64,000 nt of DNA from Scedosporium boydii. Taxonomy: Eukaryota; Ascomycota; Sordariomycetes; Microascales; Microascaceae. The position numbers and the translations under genes are program-made. Shown here piece by piece: positions 45,797-57,144 of the stretch (position 1 is the stretch's first letter; each line of letters opens with the position of its first letter). The stretch lies in the NCBI GenBank assembly GCA_002221725.1, contig NJFT01000017.1, positions 186,001 through 250,000 on the forward strand, in the 5' to 3' direction. Under the pieces are notes generated by a model. The model was not told where the DNA came from and did no database searches. It saw only the letters and a list, made by a program, of their open reading frames with translations.

Positions 45797-48700
45797 TTAA
45801 CATATTTCGAGACTGGGGGCCGAGAATAGAAAGCCAGGAAATAACGTCCGTCTTAATAACTCAATAGTACTGCAACCATCTAGGCTTTGATTTATCTCTC
45901 CATACATGACTCCGTGGAGAAAACATTCACCAGTGACCGTCCAACCATCTAGATCTCTGCGTAGAACCATGGGTGTGCCGCAACCCAAGAGGATAACAAT
46001 CGCATCACGAACCCTCGCTGCCGCTGGGCCTAACCCCATGCGCCCATTTTCCGCGCCCATCAACCTCCTCCAGGCTGTGGCGTTTACCGCCCAGCTTAAT
46101 GCCTCACACTGCTCGGTTGTGGGGTTGAGGTGCTGGCTGTGACGGAGTTTTTCCCGCCGCAACGCTTTCTTCTTAGAGCCGAAAATACGCTCCTGGAGGG
46201 CGTATCCGCATAAAACAAGCCCGTGATTTCGCACCATTAAGTCTTTAGGGCTAAAATCATTGTTTTGTATGCCCGCGATGCCGTCGGCCCATATTCTAGT
46301 GTCTAGAAGCCAGGCATACGCTTCCAGGGCTCGCTCACCTCCTCTTGCCGTAGTGTCGGCCACGATGGTCTTCCAAAGGGCGGTCCGGGTGCCTTCTAGA
46401 CCTCCATACGCGTTACGAGAGGCTTGGTCAGCGCTGATAGGATAGCCGCTATCAATCTCACGGTAGTGGAAGGTGCCCAAAGATCCTATGGTGTCGAATA
46501 TGTATGCCTTAACCGTACAGGCCAACGCTGTCATGTATGAAACGTTTAAAAGAGTTCCTGGGCCGCCGGCCTCGTATAGGCCATGAAGTTGCGCTATGGG
46601 AGGAGGCTTGCATGTCCAACAGACAGCCCAACTGGGAAGACCATGGCTGCGTTCCGTATTGACCGGCGTCGTTTTATGTACGGGCTAGACTGAGTTCATA
46701 GAAGGCCCACAATTGGGGTATTAAACCAGGAATGGTTCAGTGAAGGCGGAAGCTTCTCCACCGCCCAGCTTGGGCTGATGAAGCCTGATTCTCGCGAGAC
46801 CAGTTGCAGAATATTCAAATCTCCAGTGGCTAGTACCTTGGCCGAAAAGTTGAGGTAAATACTGCGAAGTGACAGGTTAAAATCGGGTTCTATGGTAACT
46901 TTGGCAGAAATCTCTTTGAACCCGAGGATTCCATAAATGCGGTCTTTCTCCTCAGAGACAGCCGCATCTCTCGCAAGAAGAAGTGGTGGGAACTTGTCAG
47001 CGGCCAGTTTGGTGTTCCCTTGTTTCTTCTGGCTGTGTTGGACTTGCGCCATTTCCACCAGCAGCCCCCACATCCGTTCGGAAGCCCATTGCCTCTCGTG
47101 TATGACTCTGCTTCTGCCAAACTCGAAGGTCCAAGTCTGGATTATCCTAGGCCGAACACTAGCAACGATATCGCGACCGAGTCTGCCTTCATCGCAAGTA
47201 ATAGTGCGAGCTGCGTCGTAGACATCTCTCCAGGTTATGCTATGCCTTCCGCAAAGAACCGGTGCGTCAGACTGAGCCATAGCAACCTCTTGCAAGATCC
47301 ACATTCTCTGCCAGTAAGGCCGAATGAAAAAATTAAAAAGCGCTTTGTACACCTCTTTTCGCAGAGGAGTCTCATAGGTGGCCCACTTAGCTAAAAGGGG
47401 AGAGTTAATCTCCTTTGTTTTGTAGATCCCGGTAGGTACGCCTGGGACTGTTAAGATACCTGTATCTAAAAACAAGCGCCTATACCCTTCGCAGCTTTTC
47501 CACATCAGTGCTACCTTTAACCCTCTTGTCCTCGCATCAGATCTCCCCAGAAGCTTCACTGACAATCCATAAGCTCTCCCAACCCACTCCATGCCCGCAT
47601 TCGATCCTCCAGTCTCTTGGCAGGCCACGCTAGCTCGAACCAGGTAGTCAATAATGCATCGGATATTAGTATAGTTGTATCCTTGGAGGGAAGGCAGTAC
47701 CACCATGGCTTGAAGCTTATTTGTTGTCCACTCTATAACTCTGCGACTGCCTGCGTCGTCGTGATTCAAAGAATGGGCCTCCAAGAGCTCCAAGGAGTAG
47801 GAAAGGAGCTGTTGTAGTTGCGTGGTCTTGAGTTCCAGAACAAAATTTGCGAGGGAATCTCTAGCAAGTTTACATTGCACAGAGGCGGCATCTGCATCGC
47901 CGTGAGCAACATACCAGCCAATCAAGACACATCTAACTTTAATTCCTTGACTCGCAAGCGGTGATGGTAGCGAATTGAAACGCTCAATAAGGCCTTGCAG
48001 GGCCTTTTCCATGCCCGGAAGGTCGGCAAGCGACCAAAGCTTTGCTAGTTTTATCTCTTGGTCGAGCTGTATCTGAGTCTCTTCGTCATCCTTTGGTTTA
48101 TGATTGTCGCGGTGCTTCGTGAAAATCTCATTTAGATCGTCTCCCTTCGGCATATTGCATGGATCCTCCGATGCCCGAGTCTGTACGATCGGGACAGTCT
48201 GATGGGAGTTGTCATTTTTGAGAGCCTCATAGAAGCGGCAACCAATTGATCTTGCGTCTCCGCCACGGTCAAGTTTTTGCAAAGTTTCCACCACTCGGAT
48301 ATGATAATCGATGTTGCGGGGATGCCAGAGGCCTAAATCAGCAGTAAAGTCGTTTGACATCCAGTTGAGACATTCATCCGCCTTGTCGAAAGATCGGTCC
48401 AGAATGTAGGCGTTGGCGAGGCCCCAGGTAGTTTCGACTACTTGCGGATGAGTAGACTTAAAGAGATACAGAAGGCCACTCAGTGCGAGGCGAAACTTGG
48501 AGATGGCCTTCGTTAGATCCCCATTGCTCATTGCTTCTCGACCGTCAACACTCAGCTGCGTAAGAGTCTCCAAGGGTAGGCCTCTTCCGTCATCCCGGAT
48601 CAACCATGATTCAAATGGACTCTTGGCCGCCCATAGAAAGGACAGTTGCAGCTCTGGTAGGGGATCTGGCCTTTGACTATCGCTGAATTGGAGCTCATCC

Positions 48701-49455
48701 AGGGCCAAATGTGTCGTCGCCGCTGGAGTACGCACCACAACTTCATCATTGCAGTGGGAACTCTTAATATCCGCCACTGTTTGTCCAGGTAAAACCTGCA
48801 TGTCAGTTTCCGCTATTTCCTTCTCTCTCTTTATTCCCCCCTTTTAACTGGGCGTGGACGATTCACCTACCATGTGCTTTGGCTTCTACTGCTGGAAGCC
48901 TATCATAGGATCGCTGCACCCGATCCAGTGCGACCTTCTGTCCCGCGACGATGACCTCGGTATCGCGACCGTGACGCAGCTTGGTCTGCTGCACAATGTC
49001 GCGCACATGGGCTTGCTTCAGGTTTTTGGAAAAGCCCCAGGACCTTAGCCGATCCTTGTATAATTTTGACCTATGTTCTATCAGTATAGCGAAGTGGGCT
49101 GGATGGTGTTGCCTCGTACTTACGAGGCGAAGAACTTGTGCTCCCGTTCCATAACTGCCATGGTGTGCATTAAAGTATTGTTTTCCTCGAGGTAGACTTT
49201 GCGTATCTTTTCTTTGTGCATGTTCCATTCTCTGTCCGAAATCTGCCACCGCTTCCTCCCCTTGGCGACTGTTTCCGATGCAACTGGCGGCCCATCATGT
49301 GCAACCTGGCGGAGAGATAAATGGTCATTGCCGGCCGGGGCAAATGGCACTGCAGGATTCAGTGTTGTAGTTCTCCCATGCGGATGGTTCATGCTAGGTA
49401 TTGCGGCGCCTGAGGACCAGGCACTGAGGCCCCACTCACTGTTCAAGTGCGCCAT
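45797..49455 (-). CDS. Chimeric Clr5 - helical repeat - C-terminal HET protein
   Basis: Exon 1 is 49455-49124, exon 2 is 49070-48871 and exon 3 starts at 48776; introns are 49123-49071 and 48870-48777. The first joint restores a Clr5 domain at about 70-128 (WQISDREWNMHKEKIRKVYL ... LYKDRLRSWGFSKN). A long helical region with TPR-like helix pairs follows (VETTWGLANAYILDRSFDKA). From about 47.42 kb downward the same frame encodes HET C-terminal sequence: FFIRPYWQRMWILQEVAMA, EKDRIYGILGF, LNILQLVSRES. The HET N-terminal hallmarks (YxALSYxWG, WIDxxCINQ) are absent. A last exon with HGLPSWAVCW and a ~250-residue HET-type tail ends at 45797. The last intron, somewhere in 46.60-46.78 kb, is not resolved. 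The total is about 1,100 residues. Confidence 0.7.
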
Positions 49456-50499
49456 CCCGGAGGGGAGGTTCGTGTTTGATTAGACCAAGAATGGGAGAAG
49501 CAAATAATTAGGCAATCTTGTAGTAGTTATAATCGAATCCCGGGTGCGGGGACGAGGCAAAAAAGGGAAAGGAAAGGGTCCAAAATGTGCAAAAACAGGG
49601 CGAGGGACCTCTCCCATCAGTTGTCTGTAGCTGCGGTTTTGGCAGCACCGAGTTCCGGAAAAGTTCCGAAAAGGATAATGTGACGCATGAAGGGACAAAA
49701 GGGGGGGGGGGGCGACTACTTCGTACATGCGAATCACAAAGCGCCACGAAAAGTTCACAAAGTTGGGACTTCTTCCGGAGCAAAGGTGCAGTTTTATTGC
49801 ATGTCGCTTTTAAACCAGACATCACGCATACTGTGTACATGGTTACATGGGATCCAAGGGTCTCTGTGGGTGGGTGAGAGTTCCAAAAAGGTCCCATAAG
49901 GAGGGAGGTTGACATCAATTCACCAGTACTAAGGCAAGGAAGTCCGCGCCCCAGAATCATCGGGCCACTCATCGGTGCTATTCGTCCATGAAACGGTCAC
50001 TTCCGAAAGTGGGGGTGTTCCGAAAGGGGGTCTTTTGACTTAATGGAACCCCTCTAGTCTAACCACATTGCTTCGTTAATACTTCACAATTCGCTCACAG
50101 AATATTTACAACATACTAAACGTGAAGCTTTGACTGTTCATTTGGGTGTTTATCTTTGCGGTTGTAAGACTCCATGAAACCCCTCGGCATGCGGACTCCA
50201 GTAGCATTCCCGATATAACACTTCTGCCTAGATCTTGACCGAGTCTATTGTAGATACATTGTTGATAGCTGTCATGCTTGATAAGAGAAGGCAATTAGGT
50301 GGAGCAGAAAAATGCCCGCCTGTCATAGTGAGATTTCGAGCTAGATGAATCTTCCATTTAGGTGAACAAGTTTCAGTCAAACGACCCCACAAACGTCCAA
50401 AGCCTGGCCGCCAAGATAGGTAATATCAAATGAGTTAATCTAGATGCCTAAGTTGAGGGTAGTCGAGAACTTTTGTGACAGCGCTGTTAAGCGTCCTCA
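49456..50499. other. Intergenic region, 1.0 kb, with a transposon-end relic
   Basis: It contains a 12-G run near 49700 and an orphan inverted-repeat end at 50.0 kb. No gene is supported. Confidence 0.5.
50001..50042. mobile_element. Orphan terminal-repeat relic related to the 25.8-27.6 kb element
   Basis: The stretch ends gggggtcttttgact followed by TA and contains gaaagtgggggtg, matching most positions of the right terminal repeat of the Fot1/pogo element at 27.6 kb. I found no partner end nearby. It could be a truncated copy or the end of a related small non-autonomous element. Confidence 0.6.
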
Positions 50500-51973
50500 G
50501 CCGATGGTGTCGTACCCGACAGCATTTGGGGCGACGAAGATGAAACCATTGTCTATGCTCGAGCCCTTGGACATGGACGAGCCCTCGTTTTCCGTTTCTA
50601 TTTGGTCCCTACCAACCCACTCCAGTCGCTCTCGAGTCGGATGTCAGATGCTACTACGACATCGAAGTACCAGATGATGCCTCATCCATGTTCCCAGACC
50701 GACGCCTCATGCGGAGCGTCATTTGGTCTTCCATCGCTGAAATCTGGCCCACCTGCAGTACGGAGCACGTAGTCTTTGAGCCAGGCACTGTGATCGACGT
50801 CACCTCAGCTGAAACTGGGGAAATCACCTGGCGCGCTTATCGGGAACCTTTGTTTGAGCGATACCTCGACCTCCTTCGCACGATCCCACCGAGCGACCTG
50901 GTACGGGATGATTGCCTTTCCATCATCGACATCTCGGATGTTGTTATGCTCGAGACGATGGGCGGTAGAGGCTGCAGCAAGCGAGGGCGAGTCTAAATGG
51001 GCTCAGCAGACACGGAAATGTTCGTCTACAAGGGCATCGACTTCCAAACTTACCTACAGATCCACGACGATGACGACGAGCTTGCTCGTGCCATGGTAGG
51101 AACTTGGCGACGGTCAAGCAAATTGATTGCCGAAATGTCACCCCATCCCAATATTCAATCGCTTCCCAGGTTCCTCGTTTCTCTTCGCAACTCGAACGGT
51201 GGCCGAGTGCTTATGGACCATCTATCAACCTTTTTCGCCAGTGGCTCTCTCGCTGATGTTATTGAATCGGCAAATTTAAGCAAAACCCATATTCCTCTTC
51301 AGATGCAAGCTAGGTGGTGCCGCCAAATGTCTGCGGCAATCGCGCACACGCATAGTGACCTGAATACCTACCACATGGATATCAAACCTGGAAATTTCGT
51401 TTGGATGACGAAGAAAACCTGCTGCTAATCGATTGGGAGCAAAGCGGCACCCCAGCATCCACCCTCGCTCCAGAGGCAGATGGGACCTGGGTTCTGAGCG
51501 AACAAGCAAATGCTAAGCTAGTCTACACCAAATATACAGGCCCAGAACGGCGGGACATGCCAGAAGGTAGCGGTCGGGCAAATTTTCATGTCTGGAACGT
51601 CTTTCCCGAATGGCAAGCAAGCTGCCCGAGAGCTACCGAGTTGGCGGAGGTGTTTGCGCTGGGAAGGACAAGGTGGATTCTCCTGACCCAAAAGGATGAT
51701 GATTTTGACGAGGTAGAGCACCCTGACGATGTCCAAGTCACTTGGGGTAATATCAACGCCCCTTCTGGCTGGATTCGGAGGATCGAGAAATGCATGGACA
51801 AGGATCCGAACGAACGTCCTTTGCTGGCGGACCTTGTGGAGTTAATGCTGAGGAGTTCCTCCTCGGCAACGGTCCCACAACAACTCTTGCCAGTGGAGCA
51901 TAATTGTTCAGGCTTCGGCGGTGAGCGTGATTCAGGCGAGTTAGACGCATTTGAACCAAGCGAAGAGCAGTAG
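50500..51973 (+). pseudogene. Protein-kinase-like gene, frameshifted
   Basis: The downstream part is clearly one kinase-like protein. A 42-nt intron at about 50957-50998 (GTAGAG...CTCAG) joins MLETMG to ADTEMFVYKGIDF. The catalytic-loop equivalent is THSDLNTYHMDIKPGNFV (HxDxKPxN). The expected continuation LDDEENLLLIDWEQSGTP lies in another frame, starting at 51401; the shift equals one missing base near 51399-51403, with no splice option. The rest, to 51973, includes a C-lobe-like MDKDPNERPLLADLVELML. Upstream, near 50600, protein-like frames also switch (ETIVYARALGHGRALVFRFY to PYQPTPVALESDV), suggesting a second lesion. The start is not determined. In the catalytic loop Met replaces the usual Arg, and the DFG equivalent is DWE, so activity would be doubtful even when intact. 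A single-base assembly error is the alternative. Confidence 0.68.
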
Positions 51974-52459
51974 GTTGTGAAGGGCTTGGTGGGCGAACGA
52001 GCGCTTGTTCTGTCTGTGCGGCGGGACTAGAGGAGGAGATAAATTCCTCGTACAGGGGCTCCATGACAACCTTTTAACATTGTAGATACCCCCTAACAAA
52101 TTCCAACCAGGTCGACCCGCCAAACAAACTCACTGTGAAACATTGCAAAGGTGTAGATATCATCCATTTCGTCCAATTTACAAAATCACTACTAGGAGAA
52201 CCCGGTTTTCTCTCACTTACGATGGTCCTTGTGATTTTCCTTCTTGTCTGGAGACGCAGTTCACCATGTAATCCGCAAATTAATTGGTGTGCTGCGGCGA
52301 CTGTGCATGGATCATCACTCTTCCCCGAGCTCAGCCACACAACATGGCGAATGTCCGTGTCTCCTCTCGTTGCAGCCTGGAATCTCAGGTCAAAACGCAA
52401 GGATGTTTTACGACGGTCAAGGTTTAGATTGTGGCTTGGTGTCAGACGTTGAGATTGGG
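51974..52459. other. Intergenic region, about 490 bp
   Basis: Promoter side of the Zn2Cys6 gene. The zinc-cluster frame stays open back to an ATG at 52244, so the leader boundary is uncertain. Confidence 0.45.
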
Positions 52460-54624
52460 ATGACCACAATGGCAACAAGGGAAGTCGATCTCTCATCGAC
52501 GGAGCGTAGCTCCTCTCAAACCAATCTTCCCCATTCCTCCCTCCAAATGGCGTCCAACGTCAACAATTCAGCCGGCCTGCGAGCCGTTCGCTCTTGCACG
52601 GAATGTAAACAAGCCAAGGTCCGTTATGGCACTAATTCTTCCCCGCAAGCAGCTAAGGATCCTGAAGCTCATTCGGTCCTAGCTCCGCTGCGATTCCAAG
52701 ATAAAGTTTCCCAACCCATGCACGAGATGTCAGTCCCGGCAGCTGTTCTGCAGAGTCGATGCGACCTTCCAAAGGACGCCTGCCCGCAAGTAAGATGCAC
52801 ATGTGTGCCCAGTTAGCTTCTTACATAGCGGAAACAGACTTCTGACGCTTTCTTGTTTTGGTTATCGATGTAGAAAGCTCGAGGCTATGAGCAGAGAGCT
52901 CGAGGAGCTCCGGAGCAAGCGTGACAAAAATGAGTCGGCGACAAAGACTGAATCAGGTCTCGAGACGAGCCCTTATGCCGACGAAAGCGTATCACCGGAG
53001 AACTCCCCGAATGACTTTGAACTAAGTGTAGGGGCTGTGGTTCTCTTTGACATCTTTATTGAGTCGCCATTGGCTATTGATTGCTTTCAAGGGTATGCCT
53101 CCCATCCCCACCTATCTATATCCGATTTGTCGCTTTCTCAACCAGCTTAACCTGTGAATATTAGATTCGCAGAACTCTTTCTACCCCAATTTCCGCTCAT
53201 TAGCCCCGTCTCTATCGAGCAAATTTATACACATCAGCCGTTGCTATTCTGGACCGTCATCGTCATCGTCTGTTCACACTTACCGGGCAGCCCGTACGAC
53301 ACGCTATTCGCAAAGCTCCACAACCCCTATCGGCGATTGCTGAACCAAGAGATCCTGGATACCCCTCTACCTCTCCACAAGATCCAGGCTCTCTTATTTC
53401 TATGCGTTTGGCCTCTTCCAGTCGACTCCCAACCCAAGGACCCCAGCTGGTTGTATATCGGGATAGCGATCCAGGCGGCTCGCTTTATGGGTCTCGACCG
53501 CGAGCAGCCCATGCCTTCCCTTCGAAGTGTCGGAGTAGCTTCTGGCACGGCGACTGCGCGCATGAATACGTGGGTCGGGTGTTTCTATGTTGGAACTGCG
53601 TAAGTAGATGTATATGACGCTGGCATCATGAGAAGGAGCTACTCTAACAAGGTCCACTCTTAGCCTATCCTTGCACCTAGGGTTGCGTCCGCCCATTGAT
53701 TCCGAGTTGGACTTTGTTACAATCCAATCTTACCTCAATAGGAGAACTGTGTCTCACCAGTTCGCAGCGCATGTCAGGATTCAGCTGATAGTATCAAAGT
53801 TCTCAAACCTGTTGGTGCACGACGTTGACGAAGCCACGTCCACTTCGCTAATGCGACTGATGGATACGGAGTTGGATTCGCTGAACTCGACTTTGACTGA
53901 GGGGGACAACGAGGACGGAAATAAATTAGAGCGCCACATCCTAGTCGTCAAGCTGCACTTTTATGCGTTTCTGATCACCAAATTTCGACGGGAAAGTGTT
54001 GCTCGCGAAATTATGCTGAAAACTGGGCTTTCCACTGCCATCCGAATTATTGATATTTCGACGCAGCCATTGCCTGGGAGTGGCTGGGGCAAGGGTAACC
54101 CAGAATGGATTCGGAGGAGGAGGACACTACCCAAACACTACTATCTCGGCCTCGCTTTCGCCACCATATTCCTCATTAAGTTCTTCCACCTCAACAGCGC
54201 CGCTGCCAAAGAAGAACGGCAGTCGGCAGCATGTCATATTGGGTTGGCTCAAAACGTTTTCAAGACTTGCTCCATAGACCCCATGGACGAGTATGGCAGA
54301 GCGGCAAGGGTGTTCGAACTACTCGGCCAGCTGACAGCCGATCGTGTTGATGCCATGAAAGTCCGACTGACGAATCGCATGGGTGTGTCGATTGTGCTGG
54401 ATGCCATCACTACGGCCTCGGAGATCCGAGGCCAGCCCACCGAGATTGGAGAGAACCAGACTTTAGACGAAGCAAAGTCGGGCGTATTCGGCGAAGCAAG
54501 CAGTATTAATTCGCTGCAAGGAGTTGAATCTTTCATGGATGGCCAGGCTTTCCTTGGCGGCTTTTGGGACGATCCTCTTCTGGACATGCTAGATATTCAG
54601 TCGATAATTCCATTCCATGAGTAG
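52460..54624 (+). CDS. Zn2Cys6 fungal transcription factor
   Basis: Five exons, 52460-52618, 52683-52789, 52874-53092, 53165-53599 and 53664-54624, give about 626 residues. The first intron splits the zinc cluster; splicing gives SCTECKQAK/LRCDSKIKFPNP followed by CTRCQSRQLFC. A basic/coiled segment (KKLEAMSRELEELRSK) follows, then the fungal transcription factor middle region (FAELFLPQFPLISP; LHLGLRPPIDSEL). The donor of intron 1 is GTCCGT, weaker than the others. Starts at 52460 (used), 52547 or 52244 are all in frame. It converges on the DUF1446/DUF4387 gene with 231 bp between stops, and transporter and hydrolase genes lie beyond. A pathway-specific regulator role is plausible but unproven. 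Confidence 0.83.
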
Positions 54625-54855
54625 CGATAACTCCGCCAATAACAATACCACAGATTTCTATTAAAAAGGAGAAAAAAAACAAGAAGAAAAACGCAGCCCC
54701 CATGCAGCACGATATGGGCCGAGATGCTGTGAAGTTTCTGTGATGTTGGTAGACAGCCCCCTCAAAATCAAACTTGCTCGCAGTCTTATTAGATACCACC
54801 ACTCACTTAGTACACGAAATATTATTTCGCTGCTTCGTCACTTTCTTCGAGGTTG

Positions 54856-57144
54856 TCAACCTAGCAATTTCCACCATGAGGACAAGTCTTTCGCAGCAGC
54901 CAACGAGGCCACACCGCCGACTGCAGCCAGGACAGACAACAAAATACTGCTCCAAGAGGCGCCCCGGAGAGGATTCCTGGATGCCTCGTTCTTCTCCTTC
55001 TGCCGATGCAACTTTAGGTTCGCGAGACCCAAGTGCTGTTGGGATCCGTGGACGTCGTTCTCCATAAAGCTACCAGCCGCGGCCCTTTTCCCTCCCCGCA
55101 CGCGTGGGATGGTGACCTTGAATGCGAGCGCTGCATCCATGAATCCAAGCCATATTATGTCCTGCGTTGGGATTCCGAGGGCGTTGGCGACGTTTTCACG
55201 AGATAGGAGCGAGGAGTTTTTGACGGATTGATACGCCTGCTCGGATATGAAGATAGCGTCGATGGTGATTTCGTAAGGGCCGGCGTTCTTTGACCGTAGA
55301 ACATGAGTTAGGTCGGAAAGTGTTTGTGGTCTATTTTCGGACTTCATTCCCTCGCGGGCTGGTTGCTTCTTTGGGGGAATCAGCGGGGGTTTGGAGTTGG
55401 ATTCCAGACGACGGGCAATGCTGGATCTGAAAGCCTCGTCGGACGATGCTCTTTTTCCCTTTCCGATGATAGCTACGCTGGAATGTATCAAGGGACGGTG
55501 TCCAGAGCCTTTAGTAGTCTTGAGGCGCTCCTCCCCCGGCTCGAGGTCCATGAGATGGTATATGGAAAACTTAGCACATGGCCCAGTTTCAATTTCCATC
55601 TTTCCGCCAATGCCGAAGGCGAAGTTGCCTGCAGTTGCTTTCTGTCCCGGATAGGGTCCATGCTGTGTGCTGCGTCTTAGAGATGGATGGGGTAGAATTT
55701 AGCAGGGAGTAAAGACTTACGATCATGCCCACTCTGGCCTTGGAAGCAATACTAGTTGCGAGTCGCTGGGTTGGAGCGACAGCTTCGGCGACGACGAAAA
55801 TCTCACCGGGACCGTCTGCTGTCTTCTGTCCCTTCCCGTATAGGTGGAAGTCGAGATTCCATTCCCCGATGATGTCTGGGTGCTGTTGGGATACGTACTT
55901 CCGGACATTGGCAAGTAACTCGTCGATCTGGCTGATTAAAATGTCTAAGTCGTACGAATCAGTAGGGAGAAATATGGTGTCGTACAGCGTCTGGACATAG
56001 ACTTACAATCTCGAACACTACCCAGAAATATAGTTCGATATCCCACCACACGAGCAGCCTCGAGTTTGAATTGGTAGGGCAGGCCCTGCGATTGTAGGGA
56101 TCTGAAATGGCTGCCACGAACTCGAACGGTTCTTTGGTCTTCCAGTTGCTCATATTTGGACTCGTTGAGATGAAGTGCACCACCTGGGCCACGCAGGATA
56201 TCCGGCCGTCCGTTCTCATACAGGGCATGTGCCGCGACTGAGTAGGGCGTGCATCTCGCTTCGGGGGCAGTTGGCCGCACATCAAAGACTCCGGTCGGGT
56301 ACACCGTTGCAACGGCGCCGTGGGACTTGGGCGTCGAGCATAAACCTCCACATTCCATAATCTTCCCCATATGAAGGAAACCACCATATCGGGAGTGAAT
56401 CCCCTCAGTGCTGAGATTGGGGTACTGCCTTCTCAGCTGAAAGAGTGAATATGCAACGTATGGCGCTGGATCATAGGCTCGACCGCCGATGATGATGTCA
56501 AAGTCAGGGTCGGCTTCCATGACATCCAGGAAGGGCTCTGGTCCTATCTGTGCCACAACTCGAGGTGAGTTTTCGATGTCCGCTTCTGTCAAGACTGGAA
56601 CACAGGTGCCACATCCTGTGATCTTCCCAGCCTTGAGCCTCTCTCGGATGATGGCCTTGTCGATGGAGGAGAATATCGAGATAGTCTTGAAACAGTAGCA
56701 TCTATAATACTCGCAATGTTAGTATGCCGCGCCGAGACAAAAAAGGTCCGCTCAAGTGCGAATTCTCTCAACTGACTCGTTTGCTCCCGCAATCCTATCG
56801 ACTATCTGTACCATCAGCCGGACGTGTTCGTCTGAGCCGTCTCCTCCAGCAGAGCTAAAGATCAAGGGCACTCGATACGCGTGGACAAGCCTCAACAATT
56901 TCGTCAAGTCTTCGACGTAAGCAGATTCCGGACAAGTCATGCTTCCGAGGGCAAGCTTTTCAGGACCGCTGTCGGTCGATCCCGAGTCGAGGATGATGGC
57001 CGTTGGAATTCCTGTGGCAACCAGTCGGGCGAGTTCGCGTTCGGTGATGTCTTCGTGGAAACCATAGCCCATGTTGCCAACGGGGGCTATGATATGGCAG
57101 AGGGGTCGTAATTCAGCATCTCGGCTGGGTAATGAGCTGGACAT
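54856..57144 (-). CDS. DUF1446 (AtuA-like) - DUF4387 fusion protein with C-terminal hydrophobic tail
   Basis: Four exons, 57144-56777, 56701-56007, 55944-55721 and 55662-54856, give 697 residues; all phases agree. Residues ~15-470 form the DUF1446 / acyclic-terpene-utilisation AtuA-like domain (FSSAGGDGSDEH, GKITGCGTCVPVLTEAD, GGRAYDPAPYVAYS, HGPYPGQKATAGNFAFGIGG). Residues ~545-645 form a DUF4387 domain (LTHVLRSKNAGPYEITIDAI ... FKVTIPRVRG ... HGSQQHLGL). In many bacteria these domains are separate neighbouring genes; here they are fused. The last ~35 residues hold a hydrophobic stretch (ILLSVLAAVGGVASLAAA) that could be a tail anchor. The family is linked to breakdown of branched acyl-CoA or terpenoid compounds; the reaction is not settled. 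It lies head-to-head with the MFS transporter. Confidence 0.88.

Noticed and set aside
51401..51428. Intron to explain the kinase frame switch
   Set aside because: No GT...AG pair of usable length restores the frame here, so a one-base indel is simpler.
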